Shown: piece by piece, positions 28,499 through 37,936 of the stretch
Layout: the number at the start of each line of letters is the position of its first letter
Numbering within the stretch: position 1 is the stretch's first letter
NCBI RefSeq assembly: GCF_902170785.1
Contig: NZ_CABHYG010000022.1
Location: 62,001 to 126,000, forward strand
Origin: Yersinia proxima
GTDB taxonomy: Bacteria; Pseudomonadota; Gammaproteobacteria; Enterobacterales; Enterobacteriaceae
Length of the DNA stretch: 64,000 nt
Reading direction: 5' to 3'
The notes under the pieces: model-generated
The model's database searches: none
Told to the model about the DNA's origin: nothing
The model's input: the letters and a program-made list of their open reading frames with translations, nothing else
Program-made: the position numbers and the translations under genes

Positions 28499-29713
28499 TT
28501 ATTCATCGAGCCAATCGGGCAAATCATTTAACCCCATCGCCTGACGCACTAACTGTGGTTTGATACCCGGCAAGTTATCAGCCAGTGTTAACCCAATATC
28601 ACGCAGCAGTTTTTTAGCGGGATTATTTCCGGCAAATAAATCACGAAATCCCTGCATACTGGCGAGCATCACCGCAGCACTGTGTTTACGGCGACGTTCA
28701 TAGCGGCGTAAATAAAGGTGTTGGCCAATATCTTTGCCCTGACGCTGCAAGCGCCGGAGTTCTGAAACCAATTCAGCAGCATCCATAAAGCCTAAATTCA
28801 CCCCCTGCCCGGCCAATGGATGCACAGTATGGGCAGCATCACCGACCAAAGCCAACCGGTGAGCGGCAAAACTGCGCGCATATCGCCCGGTCAGTGGGAA
28901 GGTTTGGCGCTCGCTTTCAAGTTGGCATTGCCCCAGCCGCATATCAAATGCCATGCCCAACTCGCGGTTAAACTGCTCTGCGGGCAGTGCAGTTAACTCA
29001 GCGGCACGCTCAGGTGAGACTGACCAAACAATCGAGCTAAGATGCGGGTCGCTAAATGGCAGGAATGCTAAAATGCCGTCGCCATGAAACACCTGTCTGG
29101 CCGTGGCCTGATGGCCTTCTTCAGTGCGAATAGTGGCTACCAGCGCGTGATGGGCGTAATCCCAAAATGTCAGTGGGATATCAGCATGTTGGCGTAACCA
29201 AGAGTTGGCCCCATCAGCCCCGACCACCAGTTTGGTACTCAGCATCCGGTCATCCGTTAAGGTAATGAACGCTTCACTTTCGCCCCAAGCCACCTGTTTG
29301 ATACTGGCGGGGGCCAGCAAGGTGACATCAGCCAATTGGCTTGCTCGTTGCCAGAGTGCCTGCTGAATGACCTGATTTTCAATAATATGTCCAAGATGGC
29401 TGAAACCATACTCATCGGCGTGGAAAGCAATTTTGCCAAAACTGTCTTGGTCCCACACTTCCATGCCACTATAAGGGCTGGCGCGTAGAGCCAGGATATT
29501 TTCCCACACACCAATTTTTTGCAGTAAGCGCTCACTGGCTGCATTGATCGCCGAGACCCGAAGCGCCAACTCGCCGGTCACTGGCGCAGGTAGCGGCTCT
29601 TGTTCTGGCTGGTGTTCCAGAATGGCGATGCGCAGACCGCTGCCTTGCAACCCGCAAGCCAGTGCCAGGCCGACCATTCCGCCACCAGCGATTACCACGT
29701 CATATGATTGCAT
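28499..29713 (-). CDS. ubiI: 2-octaprenylphenol hydroxylase UbiI (VisC)
   Basis: A 404-residue FAD monooxygenase that adds the C5 hydroxyl in aerobic ubiquinone synthesis. It has the Rossmann motif GGGMVG (residues 10-15), a middle DG motif in VVGADGANSWLR, and the second FAD motif GDAAHTVHPLAGQGVNLG. Length is close to E. coli UbiI (400). It follows ubiH by 87 bp, a gap containing a shortened ERIC-like repeat, and ends the ygfB-pepP-ubiH-ubiI run. Confidence 0.95.
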   Translation of the reverse strand: MQSYDVVIAGGGMVGLALACGLQGSGLRIAILEHQPEQEPLPAPVTGELALRVSAINAASERLLQKIGVWENILALRASPYSGMEVWDQDSFGKIAFHADEYGFSHLGHIIENQVIQQALWQRASQLADVTLLAPASIKQVAWGESEAFITLTDDRMLSTKLVVGADGANSWLRQHADIPLTFWDYAHHALVATIRTEEGHQATARQVFHGDGILAFLPFSDPHLSSIVWSVSPERAAELTALPAEQFNRELGMAFDMRLGQCQLESERQTFPLTGRYARSFAAHRLALVGDAAHTVHPLAGQGVNLGFMDAAELVSELRRLQRQGKDIGQHLYLRRYERRRKHSAAVMLASMQGFRDLFAGNNPAKKLLRDIGLTLADNLPGIKPQLVRQAMGLNDLPDWLDE

Positions 29714-29749
29714 ACCGAGATATATCCCATGAAAATATAAACTTTATTT

Positions 29750-29796
29750 ACCCGATAGATTTCTCGATGCAGGAAGCAACGTGAAAGACGGCGGGC
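29750..29796 (+). repeat. Short deleted ERIC-like repeat between ubiH and ubiI
   Basis: About 47 bp with both ends of the repeat family, ACCCGATAGATTTCTCGATG then GCAGGAAGCAACGTGAAAGACGGCGGGCA split across the join, but without the central core. It resembles the short copy at 33004. It lies inside the operon, in the leader of ubiI. Confidence 0.6.
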
Positions 29797-29800
29797 AAAA

Positions 29801-30970
29801 CTAGCGACCGACCCATCCCAGCGTACGCCGCGCGAAAGTATCACGGATTGCAGGTATCTGTTCCATCGACATCAAAGCAAGGTTGCGGCCAACCACCAAC
29901 GGCCCATAACGGTTGGCAAACAGGCGGATTAACCCATCAGTGATGCCAATGGTTGTCTGTTGATCCGGTTCCCGCCGCAGTTGATATTGACTGAGTACCT
30001 TATAATCACCGGGATCATCCCCCGCCCGCGCGATAGTTTCTGCTAATGACATCACATCACGCAGACCGAGATTAAACCCCTGACCAGCAATAGGATGCAA
30101 TGTTTGGGCGGCATTACCAACTAATGCCAGACGATGGCTAACATGGCGCGTGGCAGTGAGCAATTGCAGCGGGTAACTGTGGCGTTTGCCAGCATGGAGC
30201 ATTTTCCCCAAACGCCAGCCAAAAGCGCGCTGTAATTCCGCCAGAAAACGAGCATCATCCCAGCTATCAAGCTGCGCTCTATCTTCTTTGGCATGACACC
30301 ACACCAACGAACTGCGCCCCTGAGACATCGGCAGCAGCGCCAACGGCCCATTACGGGTAAAGCGCTCAAAAGCACGCCCGTTGGGTAGCTCAGAAGTCGT
30401 GACATTGGCGATCACCGCAATCTGTTGATAATCCTGCTGCTGCCACTGAATATTACAGGCCTGAGCCAATGCGGAATGAGTGCCATCCGCCGCCACCAAC
30501 AGTTTAGCGTGAAGCTGTTGGCCGTTATCCAATGTCACCGTGGCAGATTCAGCCGTGCGAACCACATCAACCATTTTGGCCGGGCAATGTAGGGTCACTC
30601 CCGGTGCTTTCTGCAATAAGGCAAATAGCCGCTTACCCGCATCAAACAGCTCGATAACCTGACCCAGTGCCGGAACCCGATAATCTTGCGCCCGCAGATT
30701 CACAAAGCCGGAGTGACCGCTATCACTGACGTGAACATGTTCTATGGCGGTGGCACAATCGGCCAGAGCCGACCAGAGGCCAATACTATCCAGTTGCTGA
30801 CAGGTGCCGTGCGCCAAAGCAATGGCTCGGGCATCGAAACCCGGATGCTGCCTGCTATCAGGACGCTGCGCTTCAACCAGCGCCACCGGCATCTTCCCAT
30901 GCGTAAGGGATGAAATAGCCAGCGCCAGTGTTGCACCGGCCATACCGCCACCGACAATTATCACGCTCAT
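29801..30970 (-). CDS. ubiH: 2-octaprenyl-6-methoxyphenyl hydroxylase UbiH
   Basis: A 389-residue FAD monooxygenase that acts at the C1 position in ubiquinone synthesis. GGGMAG at residues 7-12 binds FAD, AADGTHSAL is the middle motif and GNAAQTLHPIAGQGFNLG is the second FAD motif, with GN in place of the usual GD, as also in E. coli UbiH. It begins 3 bases after pepP, so the two are translated from one message. UbiH, UbiI and others assemble in a cytoplasmic Ubi complex. Confidence 0.96.
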   Translation of the reverse strand: MSVIIVGGGMAGATLALAISSLTHGKMPVALVEAQRPDSRQHPGFDARAIALAHGTCQQLDSIGLWSALADCATAIEHVHVSDSGHSGFVNLRAQDYRVPALGQVIELFDAGKRLFALLQKAPGVTLHCPAKMVDVVRTAESATVTLDNGQQLHAKLLVAADGTHSALAQACNIQWQQQDYQQIAVIANVTTSELPNGRAFERFTRNGPLALLPMSQGRSSLVWCHAKEDRAQLDSWDDARFLAELQRAFGWRLGKMLHAGKRHSYPLQLLTATRHVSHRLALVGNAAQTLHPIAGQGFNLGLRDVMSLAETIARAGDDPGDYKVLSQYQLRREPDQQTTIGITDGLIRLFANRYGPLVVGRNLALMSMEQIPAIRDTFARRTLGWVGR

Positions 30971-30973
30971 CAG

Positions 30974-32287
30974 TTATCTCGCTGCCGCCATAAGAGCTTC
31001 AATTTCATCGGGATCTTTTACCACACTGGCGGTCAGATTTTCATTACCCTCTGCGGTAATCACGATGTCATCTTCAATGCGAATACCAATACCACGATAT
31101 TGCGGCGGAACATCGGCATCTGGCGCAATATATAAGCCCGGCTCAATAGTCAGCACCATACCCGGTTCAAGAATGCGACCACGCTCACTGTTGGTATAAT
31201 CACCAACATCATGCACATCCAACCCCAGCCAGTGGCTCAAGCCGTGCATAAAGAATGGTTTGTGTGCCTGTTCAGCAATGAGCTGCTCGATATCTCCTTT
31301 CAGGATACCCAAATCAACCAAGCCGGTGATCATAATCCGCACGACCTGCTCCGTGACTTCGCGGATACTGGTGCCTGGCCGGAAAAGCTCCAGTGCTTTG
31401 TTGATGGAGGCCAACACGATGTCATAAATCTCGCGTTGCGCTGGGGTGAATTTGCCATTAACCGGGAAAGTACGCGTAATATCACCGGCATAGCCCTGAT
31501 ATTCACAACCGGCATCAATCAGCACCAATTCACCATCTCGCAGTTCACACTCATTTTCGGTGTAATGCAGAATACAGCCGTTCTCACCGCCGCCGACAAT
31601 GGTGTTATAGGCCGGATAGCGCGCACCATGACGGGTAAACTCATGCAGAATTTCCCCCTCCAGTTGGTACTCGAACATTCCTGGGCGGCATTTCTCCATC
31701 GCGCGGGTATGGGCTAATGCGCTGATTTCACCGGCTCGACGCAGCACAGCAATTTCTTCCTCTGACTTAAACAGACGCATCTCATGCAGCCATGGCCGCC
31801 AGTCAGTCAAAGTTGCTGGTGCACGTAGATTTTTACGAAAACCGTTACGTAACTTTTCCAGCGCAGCAAAAACAATTTTATCTGCATAATCATATTGCCC
31901 CTGCGCGTGATAAATCACATCAAGGCGATTAAGCAGTAAATAGAGTTGCTCGTCGATTTCATCGAAAGGTAATGCGCGATCAACACCCAACTTCTCAGGT
32001 GCGGCCTCTTGCCCTAAACGGCGGCCAAACCAGATTTCAGCGGTTAAATCCCGCACCCGGTTAAACAGCACGCTGTGGTTATGGGTCTCATCGCTTTTCA
32101 CCAGAATCAGCACTGCCTGCGGTTCATTGAAACCCGTCAAATAGCTGAAATCGCTATTCTGCCGATAGGGATATTCGGAATCCGCGCTACGCGTGGCCTC
32201 TGGTGCGGCAAAAATAATAGCAGCACTGCCCGGAGCCATCTTTGCCAACAGCGCTTGACGGCGGTTCTGGTATTCTTGCTGAGTCAT
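30974..32287 (-). CDS. pepP: Xaa-Pro aminopeptidase
   Basis: A 437-residue manganese enzyme that removes N-terminal residues preceding proline. The N-terminal creatinase-like domain (about 1-170) precedes the pita-bread fold with metal ligands in LIDAGCEYQGYAGDITRTF (two Asp), HGLSHWLGLDVHD (His), LTIEPGLY (Glu) and IRIEDDIVIT (Glu). Length close to E. coli PepP (441). It lies 54 bp after ygfB and 3 bp before ubiH. Confidence 0.97.
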   Translation of the reverse strand: MTQQEYQNRRQALLAKMAPGSAAIIFAAPEATRSADSEYPYRQNSDFSYLTGFNEPQAVLILVKSDETHNHSVLFNRVRDLTAEIWFGRRLGQEAAPEKLGVDRALPFDEIDEQLYLLLNRLDVIYHAQGQYDYADKIVFAALEKLRNGFRKNLRAPATLTDWRPWLHEMRLFKSEEEIAVLRRAGEISALAHTRAMEKCRPGMFEYQLEGEILHEFTRHGARYPAYNTIVGGGENGCILHYTENECELRDGELVLIDAGCEYQGYAGDITRTFPVNGKFTPAQREIYDIVLASINKALELFRPGTSIREVTEQVVRIMITGLVDLGILKGDIEQLIAEQAHKPFFMHGLSHWLGLDVHDVGDYTNSERGRILEPGMVLTIEPGLYIAPDADVPPQYRGIGIRIEDDIVITAEGNENLTASVVKDPDEIEALMAAAR

Positions 32288-32341
32288 TACACTCTCCTGA
32301 AATATCCGATTTTCATCATTTAACGCATGACACTAATTCGT

Positions 32342-32920
32342 CTAGTGTAATGTCGGTTTGCGTATTTCCGGGGCAGTCGGTTTTTCTTGGGTAAATTCGA
32401 TATGACACAAGATAGCCGCGACACGGACATACTCAATGACTTCTTCCAATGATTGAGCCAGCTCTTCCTGATCTTCATCTTCGTCATACCCTAACTGAGC
32501 GATATTACGCAAATCATCAATAGCTTCACCCACTTCATCTTTCACTTGCGCCAATTTCGGTTGCAGCATTCCAAGCCCTAACAGGAAATGGTTTACCCAG
32601 CCGGATAATGCATCAGCACGGTCAAAAACAGTCACTTCTTCCCCTTCAGGAATCAGCAACTGGAACATAAAACCTTCGTTTTCCAGCGCTTCTTGTGTTG
32701 CTTCATGTAACTGTTGTAACGGCAAACCCAGGGCTTGTGAGAAGGCAACACCCTCATTGGTCAGGTCATGCACCAATGCGCGCCAGCCATCGTCTTTACT
32801 GCCTCCGCAGAGCATGCCACTGATCAGGCCATGCATTTCAGCAGGGGTTAATGCCACTGCTTGCTGGTTCAATGCCAGGGCCAGTGATTGGTAAGTTGGT
32901 AATGTATTCTCTATAGACAT
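32342..32920 (-). CDS. ygfB: YgfB family protein (UPF0149)
   Basis: A 192-residue acidic protein of the YgfB/YecA family. It has the family stretch [12 protein letters not shown] and an Asp/Glu-rich segment near [25 protein letters not shown]. In Pseudomonas, YgfB represses the ampDh3 promoter and beta-lactam resistance; in enterics the role is not known. First gene of the pepP-ubiH-ubiI run, divergent from zapA across a 380-bp region carrying two repeats. Confidence 0.9.
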   Translation of the reverse strand: MSIENTLPTYQSLALALNQQAVALTPAEMHGLISGMLCGGSKDDGWRALVHDLTNEGVAFSQALGLPLQQLHEATQEALENEGFMFQLLIPEGEEVTVFDRADALSGWVNHFLLGLGMLQPKLAQVKDEVGEAIDDLRNIAQLGYDEDEDQEELAQSLEEVIEYVRVAAILCHIEFTQEKPTAPEIRKPTLH

Positions 32921-33003
32921 GCGTATTCGTCATCGTTGGCAGGATAAGTTCGTGTTATGCTACCACCAAGAAAGGTCGCTATACCAGAAAACGCAACACC
33001 CTA

Positions 33004-33066
33004 TATCCTATAGATTTCAAGATACAGAAAGCGGCAAAGCCTTTTGTCACTTGAAAAATAATGGAT
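33004..33066 (+). repeat. Short ERIC-like repeat next to a full copy
   Basis: Begins TATCCTATAGATTTCAAGAT and ends near CACTTGAAAAATAATGGATA, the same end pattern as the short copy at 29750. It directly abuts the longer repeat starting at 33067, so two units sit in tandem in the ygfB-zapA gap. Confidence 0.5.
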
Positions 33067-33191
33067 ATATGCCCTAAATAATTCGAGTTGCAGGAAGGCA
33101 GCAATTGAGTGAGTCTCGCTGAGTTGACGCCAGTCAATGATTCGGGTGAGCGAGAGTAGCCACGCATATGCAGCTTGAAGTATGACGGGTA
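33067..33191 (+). repeat. ERIC-related repeat in the ygfB-zapA region
   Basis: Begins GCCCTAAATAATTCGAGTTG and ends GCAGCTTGAAGTATGACGGG. The central region GTCAATGATTCGGGTGAGCG matches the core plan of the copy at 28069. With the short copy at 33004 it fills much of the 380-bp divergent gap; the rest holds the ygfB and zapA promoters, which I did not resolve. Confidence 0.8.
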
Positions 33192-33300
33192 AAGGGGTTG
33201 AATCTTGGTATCGAGATATATATAGTGACGCCCGCTTTGCAGCTACGAGCATTTTGCCTCTGGTTTTCAGGGCTGGCGCGAAATTAGTCAGGAAGGTGGC

Positions 33301-33630
33301 ATGTCTGCACAACCGGTAGATATTCAAATTTTTGGTCGCTCGTTAAGAGTTAATTGTCCGCCAGAACAACAAGATGCGTTGAACATGGCAGCAGAAGATC
33401 TTAACCAACGGTTGCAAGATCTGAAAGTTCGCACTAGAGTCACCAATACTGAGCAATTGGTTTTCATCGCGGCATTGAACGTATGTCACGAATTAGCTCA
33501 GGAAAGGTTGAAAACCCGTGACTATGCATCCAATATGGAGCAACGTATTCGGATGTTACAACAGACCATTGAACAGGCATTGCTTGAACAAGGTCGCATC
33601 TCTGAACGTCAGGATGCACAGTTTGAATAA
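33301..33630 (+). CDS. zapA: Cell division protein ZapA
   Basis: A 109-residue Z-ring-associated protein that cross-links FtsZ filaments. The N-terminal domain includes [18 protein letters not shown], and the C-terminal half is a coiled coil (about 60-105) used for tetramerisation. Length equals E. coli ZapA. It is followed by 6S RNA and fau, the conserved enterobacterial order. AGGAAGGTGGC precedes the ATG. Confidence 0.96.
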   Translation: MSAQPVDIQIFGRSLRVNCPPEQQDALNMAAEDLNQRLQDLKVRTRVTNTEQLVFIAALNVCHELAQERLKTRDYASNMEQRIRMLQQTIEQALLEQGRISERQDAQFE

Positions 33631-33667
33631 ATCTCTGTTGAATGATAGATTCAGCAGTGAGTAAAGA

Positions 33668-33851
33668 ATTTCTCTGAGGTGTTCGTCAGCGGGTCAGTCC
33701 CCTGAGCCGATATTTAATACCAACAGAATGTAGTGCCTCCGTAACCGGTGCGCATGCTCGGTCCGCCGAGAAGCCTTAAGGTTGCGACGCTGCGTTCACC
33801 TTGAACCATGGGTTCAAGGGTTACAGCCTGCGGCGGCATCTCGGAGATCCC
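33668..33851 (+). ncRNA. ssrS: 6S RNA
   Basis: About 184 bases closely matching E. coli 6S RNA: it starts ATTTCTCTGAGGTGTTCG, contains CAGTCCCCTGAGCCGATATTT and the GTGCGCATGCTCGGTCCG region, and ends with GCGGCGGCATCTCGGAGATC. The ends pair to form the closing stem, and the middle forms the open-promoter-like bulge that binds sigma-70 RNA polymerase in stationary phase. It is located between zapA and fau, as in E. coli, and is probably processed from an ssrS-fau transcript. Confidence 0.96.
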
Positions 33852-33928
33852 TTTCTTATCGTGTAACGCATATTTGCAGTTATCACGTTCGTTCTGATAC
33901 AGGCAGTTTTCTTTTTTAAGTTAATAAA

Positions 33929-34525
33929 ATGCCTCTAAATCCGCAACATGCCCTTGAGCGGCAAAAAATTCGCAGTGAAATCCGTGAACGTCGGCGTCTT
34001 TTGACTCCTGAGCAGCAACAGCAATCCGCCAATCTCGCCGCCAAACAAATCGATTCCCACGACAAAATTCAGCAAGCCAATACTATCGCACTATTTCTTT
34101 CTTTTGATGGCGAGTTAGATACCGCTCCTGTTATCGAATTACTGTGGCAGCAGAAAAAACAGATTTATCTGCCGGTACTTCATCCTTTCTGTCCCGGCCA
34201 TTTGTTGTTTCTCCACTATCGTCCTGATAGCCAGCTCATTCGTAATCGCCTGAACATTCTGGAGCCTCAATTAGATGTACGCGATGTCTTGCCATTAAAA
34301 CGACTGGATGTCGTGATAACTCCGCTGGTCGCGTTTGATCAAGATGGACAACGTTTAGGTATGGGGGGCGGATTCTATGACCGTACGCTGCAAAACTGGC
34401 AGCAAGGTGGCCCCTATCCTATTGGTCTGGCTCATGATTGCCAGCAGGTAGAGCACTTACCGAGTGAACATTGGGATGTGCCGTTACCAGAGATTGTGAC
34501 ACCAACAAAAGTGTGGCGCTGGTGA
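33929..34525 (+). CDS. fau: 5-formyltetrahydrofolate cyclo-ligase
   Basis: A 198-residue enzyme (YgfA) that converts 5-formyl-THF to 5,10-methenyl-THF using ATP. The ATP-binding motif GMGGGFYDRTL and N-terminal RSEIRERRRLL are typical. It lies 77 bp after 6S RNA and is expected to be co-transcribed with it. Functionally it fits the one-carbon genes in the window (gcvTHP, ygfZ, serA). Confidence 0.95.
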   Translation: MPLNPQHALERQKIRSEIRERRRLLTPEQQQQSANLAAKQIDSHDKIQQANTIALFLSFDGELDTAPVIELLWQQKKQIYLPVLHPFCPGHLLFLHYRPDSQLIRNRLNILEPQLDVRDVLPLKRLDVVITPLVAFDQDGQRLGMGGGFYDRTLQNWQQGGPYPIGLAHDCQQVEHLPSEHWDVPLPEIVTPTKVWRW

Positions 34526-34551
34526 GATGTGCTGCATAACGATATAAAAAA

Positions 34552-34580
34552 ACACCCGATATTTTATACATAGCGGGTGC
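34552..34580. terminator. Hairpin between convergent fau and serA
   Basis: CACCCG at 34553-34558 pairs with CGGGTG at 34574-34579 around an AT-rich loop. A-rich sequence upstream on the plus strand gives a T-run for leftward serA transcripts, so it mainly terminates serA. Confidence 0.55.
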
Positions 34581-34604
34581 TTAGTTATATCAGTACAACA
34601 TTTA

Positions 34605-35846
34605 TCAATAGAGCAAACGCGCGCGGATAGTCCCCGGAATCGCTTTCATTGCCTGCAAGGCTTTTTCTGCATTTTCCGCATCATCAGTTTCGACATCAAT
34701 AACGACATAACCGATATCAGCACTGGTTTGCAAATACTGCGCGGCAATGTTGACGTTCTGCTCAGCAAATATTTTGTTGATGCTGGTCAGGATGCCAGGG
34801 CGGTTCTCATGGATATGCAGCAGGCGGCGAGTATTATCACCGTGCGCTGGCAGAGAAACTTCCGGGAAGTTAACCGCAGACAGCGTTGAGCCGTTGTCGG
34901 AATACTTCGCCAGTTTACCGGCCACTTCATCACCGATATTTTCCTGCGCTTCCTGAGTTGAACCACCGATATGTGGGGTTAATAACACATTATCAAACTC
35001 GCACAATGGTGAATTGAATGGGTCTTTATTGGTTGCTGGCTCTTCTGGGAAAACATCGATTGCTGCACCCGCCAGATGATTGCTCGCCAGCGCATCACAC
35101 AGTGCCGGAATATCAACCACAGTTCCACGTGAGGCATTAATCAGCATCGCGCCTGGCTTCATCAACGCCAATTGCTCAGGGCCAATCATATTTTTGGTGG
35201 AGTGGTTTTCTGGCACATGCAAGCTAATCACATCACTCATATTCAGCAAGTCAGACAGATGACGTACCTGCTGTGCATTCCCCAACGACAGTTTATTTTC
35301 AATATCGTAGAAGAATACTTTCATACCGACACTTTCAGCCAAAATCCCCAGCTGAGTCCCGATGTGACCATAGCCGATAATACCCAGTTTTTTACCGCGG
35401 GCTTCATAGGAACCGACTGCCAGTTTGTTCCACTCGCCACGGTGCGCTTTGGCATTGGCAGATGGAATACCGCGGAACATCAGCAGTAACTCGCCCAGTA
35501 CCATTTCAGCTACCGAACGGGTATTGGAGAAAGGTGCATTGAATACCGGCACACCACGTTTAGTCGCCGCTTTTAAATCAACCTGATTAGTACCGATACA
35601 GAAACAACCTACTGCAACCAATTTTTCTGCGGCAGCAAAGACTTCTTCGGACAGATGCGTGCGCGATCGGATCCCGATGAAGTGAGCATCACGAATAGAT
35701 TCTTTCAGTGATTCGGTGTCTAAGGCACCTTTATGATATTCAATATTGCTATAACCGGCTGCACGCAGATTATCAACCGTGCTCTGGTGCACCCCTTCCA
35801 CTAACAGAAACTTAATTCTGTCTTTCTCCAGTGATACTTTTGCCAT
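34605..35846 (-). CDS. serA: D-3-phosphoglycerate dehydrogenase
   Basis: A 413-residue NAD enzyme for the first step of serine synthesis. Substrate and NAD domains are followed by a C-terminal ACT domain (about 338-413) that binds serine for feedback inhibition. Visible motifs are GIIGYGHIGTQLG (NAD), RSRTHL, and the catalytic His in LTPHIGGSTQEAQ. The start at 35846 (MAKVSLEKDRIKF) is preferred over an upstream in-frame ATG because GGGGAC lies next to it and the protein then matches E. coli SerA (410). A CRP-like site lies about 210 bp upstream. Confidence 0.97.
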   Translation of the reverse strand: MAKVSLEKDRIKFLLVEGVHQSTVDNLRAAGYSNIEYHKGALDTESLKESIRDAHFIGIRSRTHLSEEVFAAAEKLVAVGCFCIGTNQVDLKAATKRGVPVFNAPFSNTRSVAEMVLGELLLMFRGIPSANAKAHRGEWNKLAVGSYEARGKKLGIIGYGHIGTQLGILAESVGMKVFFYDIENKLSLGNAQQVRHLSDLLNMSDVISLHVPENHSTKNMIGPEQLALMKPGAMLINASRGTVVDIPALCDALASNHLAGAAIDVFPEEPATNKDPFNSPLCEFDNVLLTPHIGGSTQEAQENIGDEVAGKLAKYSDNGSTLSAVNFPEVSLPAHGDNTRRLLHIHENRPGILTSINKIFAEQNVNIAAQYLQTSADIGYVVIDVETDDAENAEKALQAMKAIPGTIRARLLY

Positions 35847-36055
35847 GTCCCCGACCCTATTTTCAGACTTCAGATGTGGCTGCCGATATCGAATGAATCC
35901 GGTCAGCACCCAGTCAACATAACAAATATTTCGTATGCAGCAATACAAACGATTGCCTGGCTGTCAGCATAACAAACAGTGCAAATGTTAATTTATGGAA
36001 TAAAAAACTAGCGAGAAGTGAGTTAATGGCAGGTTAATAAAATGAAATGAGTAAA

Positions 36056-36070
36056 TGTGATATATATCAC
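36056..36070. promoter_or_regulatory. CRP-like site between serA and rpiA
   Basis: TGTGATATATATCAC is a TGTGA-N5/6-TCAC dyad. In E. coli serA is activated by CRP and Lrp, so a CRP role here is reasonable but inferred. The rest of the 313-bp serA-rpiA gap is AT-rich with no gene. Confidence 0.6.
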
Positions 36071-36159
36071 CAAATTTAACCATTTTAAGAAAAGATATTT
36101 AAAGGCAAAAATTATCAGGATGAAGCGACCAGACCTCATCCTGAATACATATCAACCGA

Positions 36160-36822
36160 TCACTTAAGTTCTACTTTTTTAACGCCATCGGCAGTACCAA
36201 TCAATGCGACATCAGCACCTCGATTGGCAAATAAGCCCACAGTGACAACACCGGCAATATTATTAATTTTATTTTCAAGCGCAATGGCATCCAAAATAGT
36301 CAGATTATGGACATCCAAAATAACATTACCGTTATCAGTCAAAACATTCTGGCGATATTCAGGTAACCCGCCTAATTTCACCAGTTCACGCGCCACATAA
36401 GAACGGGCCATCGGGATAACTTCGACCGGCAGCGGGAACTTACCCAAAACATCAACCTGCTTGGAAGCATCAGCAATACAGATAAATTTACGAGCAATGG
36501 CCGCAATGATTTTTTCGCGGGTCAGAGCTGCACCGCCACCTTTGATCATCTGCATTTGGCTGTTAATTTCATCAGCTCCATCGACATAAATGTCCAGCTC
36601 GTCGACTTCGTTGCAATCAAATACTTGAATACCATAACCTTTCAGTTTAGCGGTAGAGGCATCAGAGCTGGAAACAGCCCCTTCGATCTGGCCTTTGATG
36701 GAAGCGAGAGCATCAATAAAATGCGCCGCAGTAGAGCCGGTGCCGACCCCAACGATAGTACCGGGTTTAACATATTCTAATGCTGCCCAGCCCACTGCTT
36801 TTTTAAGTTCATCCTGAGTCAT
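36160..36822 (-). CDS. rpiA: Ribose-5-phosphate isomerase A
   Basis: A 220-residue enzyme interconverting ribose-5-phosphate and ribulose-5-phosphate. Phosphate-binding [23 protein letters not shown] and [14 protein letters not shown] (with the catalytic Glu) are all present. The start at 36822 ([18 protein letters not shown]) matches E. coli RpiA (219 aa); in-frame codons upstream to 36903 do not resemble the family. It is divergent from argP, as in E. coli. Confidence 0.97.
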   Translation of the reverse strand: MTQDELKKAVGWAALEYVKPGTIVGVGTGSTAAHFIDALASIKGQIEGAVSSSDASTAKLKGYGIQVFDCNEVDELDIYVDGADEINSQMQMIKGGGAALTREKIIAAIARKFICIADASKQVDVLGKFPLPVEVIPMARSYVARELVKLGGLPEYRQNVLTDNGNVILDVHNLTILDAIALENKINNIAGVVTVGLFANRGADVALIGTADGVKKVELK

Positions 36823-37041
36823 GATAAGTTCACGCCTTGATGTGAAAGAAAACCTGACGTCATTATAGAGCATATAAGTGATAAAACGTCGCAATAAAGC
36901 CAACTCGTATGATGGTTAATTTTAGCTGGATCACAGTTATGCCGGTTTATTTGTGACGGGAACCAAGGCATTCCAACATAGATAAATAAGTAAAATGTGG
37001 CATAGTGCGGTATTAACTTAATATTTGGAGAGATGACTCCG

Positions 37042-37935
37042 ATGAAACGCCCAGACTACCGTACGCTACAAGCGCTGGACGCGGTGATCCGTGAACGCGG
37101 TTTTGAACGCGCTGCACAAAAACTTTGCATCACCCAATCGGCGGTATCTCAACGCATTAAGCAGTTAGAGAATCTGTTCGGTCAACCACTGTTGGTGCGC
37201 ACTGTGCCCCCCCGTCCAACTGAGCAAGGGCAGAAACTGCTCGCCTTGCTGCATCAGGTCGAATTGCTGGAAGAAGAGTGGCTTGGCAATGATAACGGCG
37301 GCGATACACCGCTGCTGCTGTCATTGGCGGTCAACGCCGACAGCCTGGCAACCTGGCTCCTGCCGGCGTTAAAACCGGTGTTGGCAGACTCCCCTATTCG
37401 GCTGAATTTACAAGTCGAAGATGAAACCCGAACTCAAGAACGGTTACGCCGTGGCGAAGTGGTGGGTGCGGTCAGTATCCAGCCGCAACCATTGCCAAGC
37501 TGCCTGGTCGATCAACTCGGCGCACTGGATTACCTGTTTGTTGCTTCAAAACCCTTTGCAGAACGTTATTTCCCCAATGGCGTGACCCGCTCGGCATTGC
37601 TGAAAGCACCTGCGGTAGCCTTTGACCATTTGGATGATATGCATCAGGCGTTTTTACAGCAGAATTTCGATTTGTCACCGGGCAGCGTGCCCTGTCATAT
37701 CGTTAACTCGTCAGAAGCGTTTGTACAGTTGGCAAGACAAGGCACTACCTGCTGTATGATCCCGCATCTGCAGATTGAAAAAGAGTTGGCATCCGGTGAA
37801 TTGATTAATCTGACGCCGGGATTATTGCAACGGCGAATGCTGTTCTGGCATCGATTCGCGCCAGAAAGCCGGACAATGAGAAAGGTGACTGACGCCCTGT
37901 TATCTTACGGGCGTCAGGTATTACGGCAAGACTAG
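37042..37935 (+). CDS. argP: LysR-type regulator ArgP (IciA)
   Basis: A 297-residue regulator that senses arginine and lysine and controls argO, nucleotide and lysine genes. The N-terminal helix-turn-helix (about 4-60, with [20 protein letters not shown]) and a periplasmic-binding-like effector domain follow almost the same sequence as E. coli ArgP. The start at 37042 is preferred over 37033 because GGAGAG at 37027-37032 is 9 bases from the former but directly touches the latter. Its target argO is only about 0.9 kb downstream. Confidence 0.97.
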   Translation: MKRPDYRTLQALDAVIRERGFERAAQKLCITQSAVSQRIKQLENLFGQPLLVRTVPPRPTEQGQKLLALLHQVELLEEEWLGNDNGGDTPLLLSLAVNADSLATWLLPALKPVLADSPIRLNLQVEDETRTQERLRRGEVVGAVSIQPQPLPSCLVDQLGALDYLFVASKPFAERYFPNGVTRSALLKAPAVAFDHLDDMHQAFLQQNFDLSPGSVPCHIVNSSEAFVQLARQGTTCCMIPHLQIEKELASGELINLTPGLLQRRMLFWHRFAPESRTMRKVTDALLSYGRQVLRQD

Positions 37936-37936
37936 C

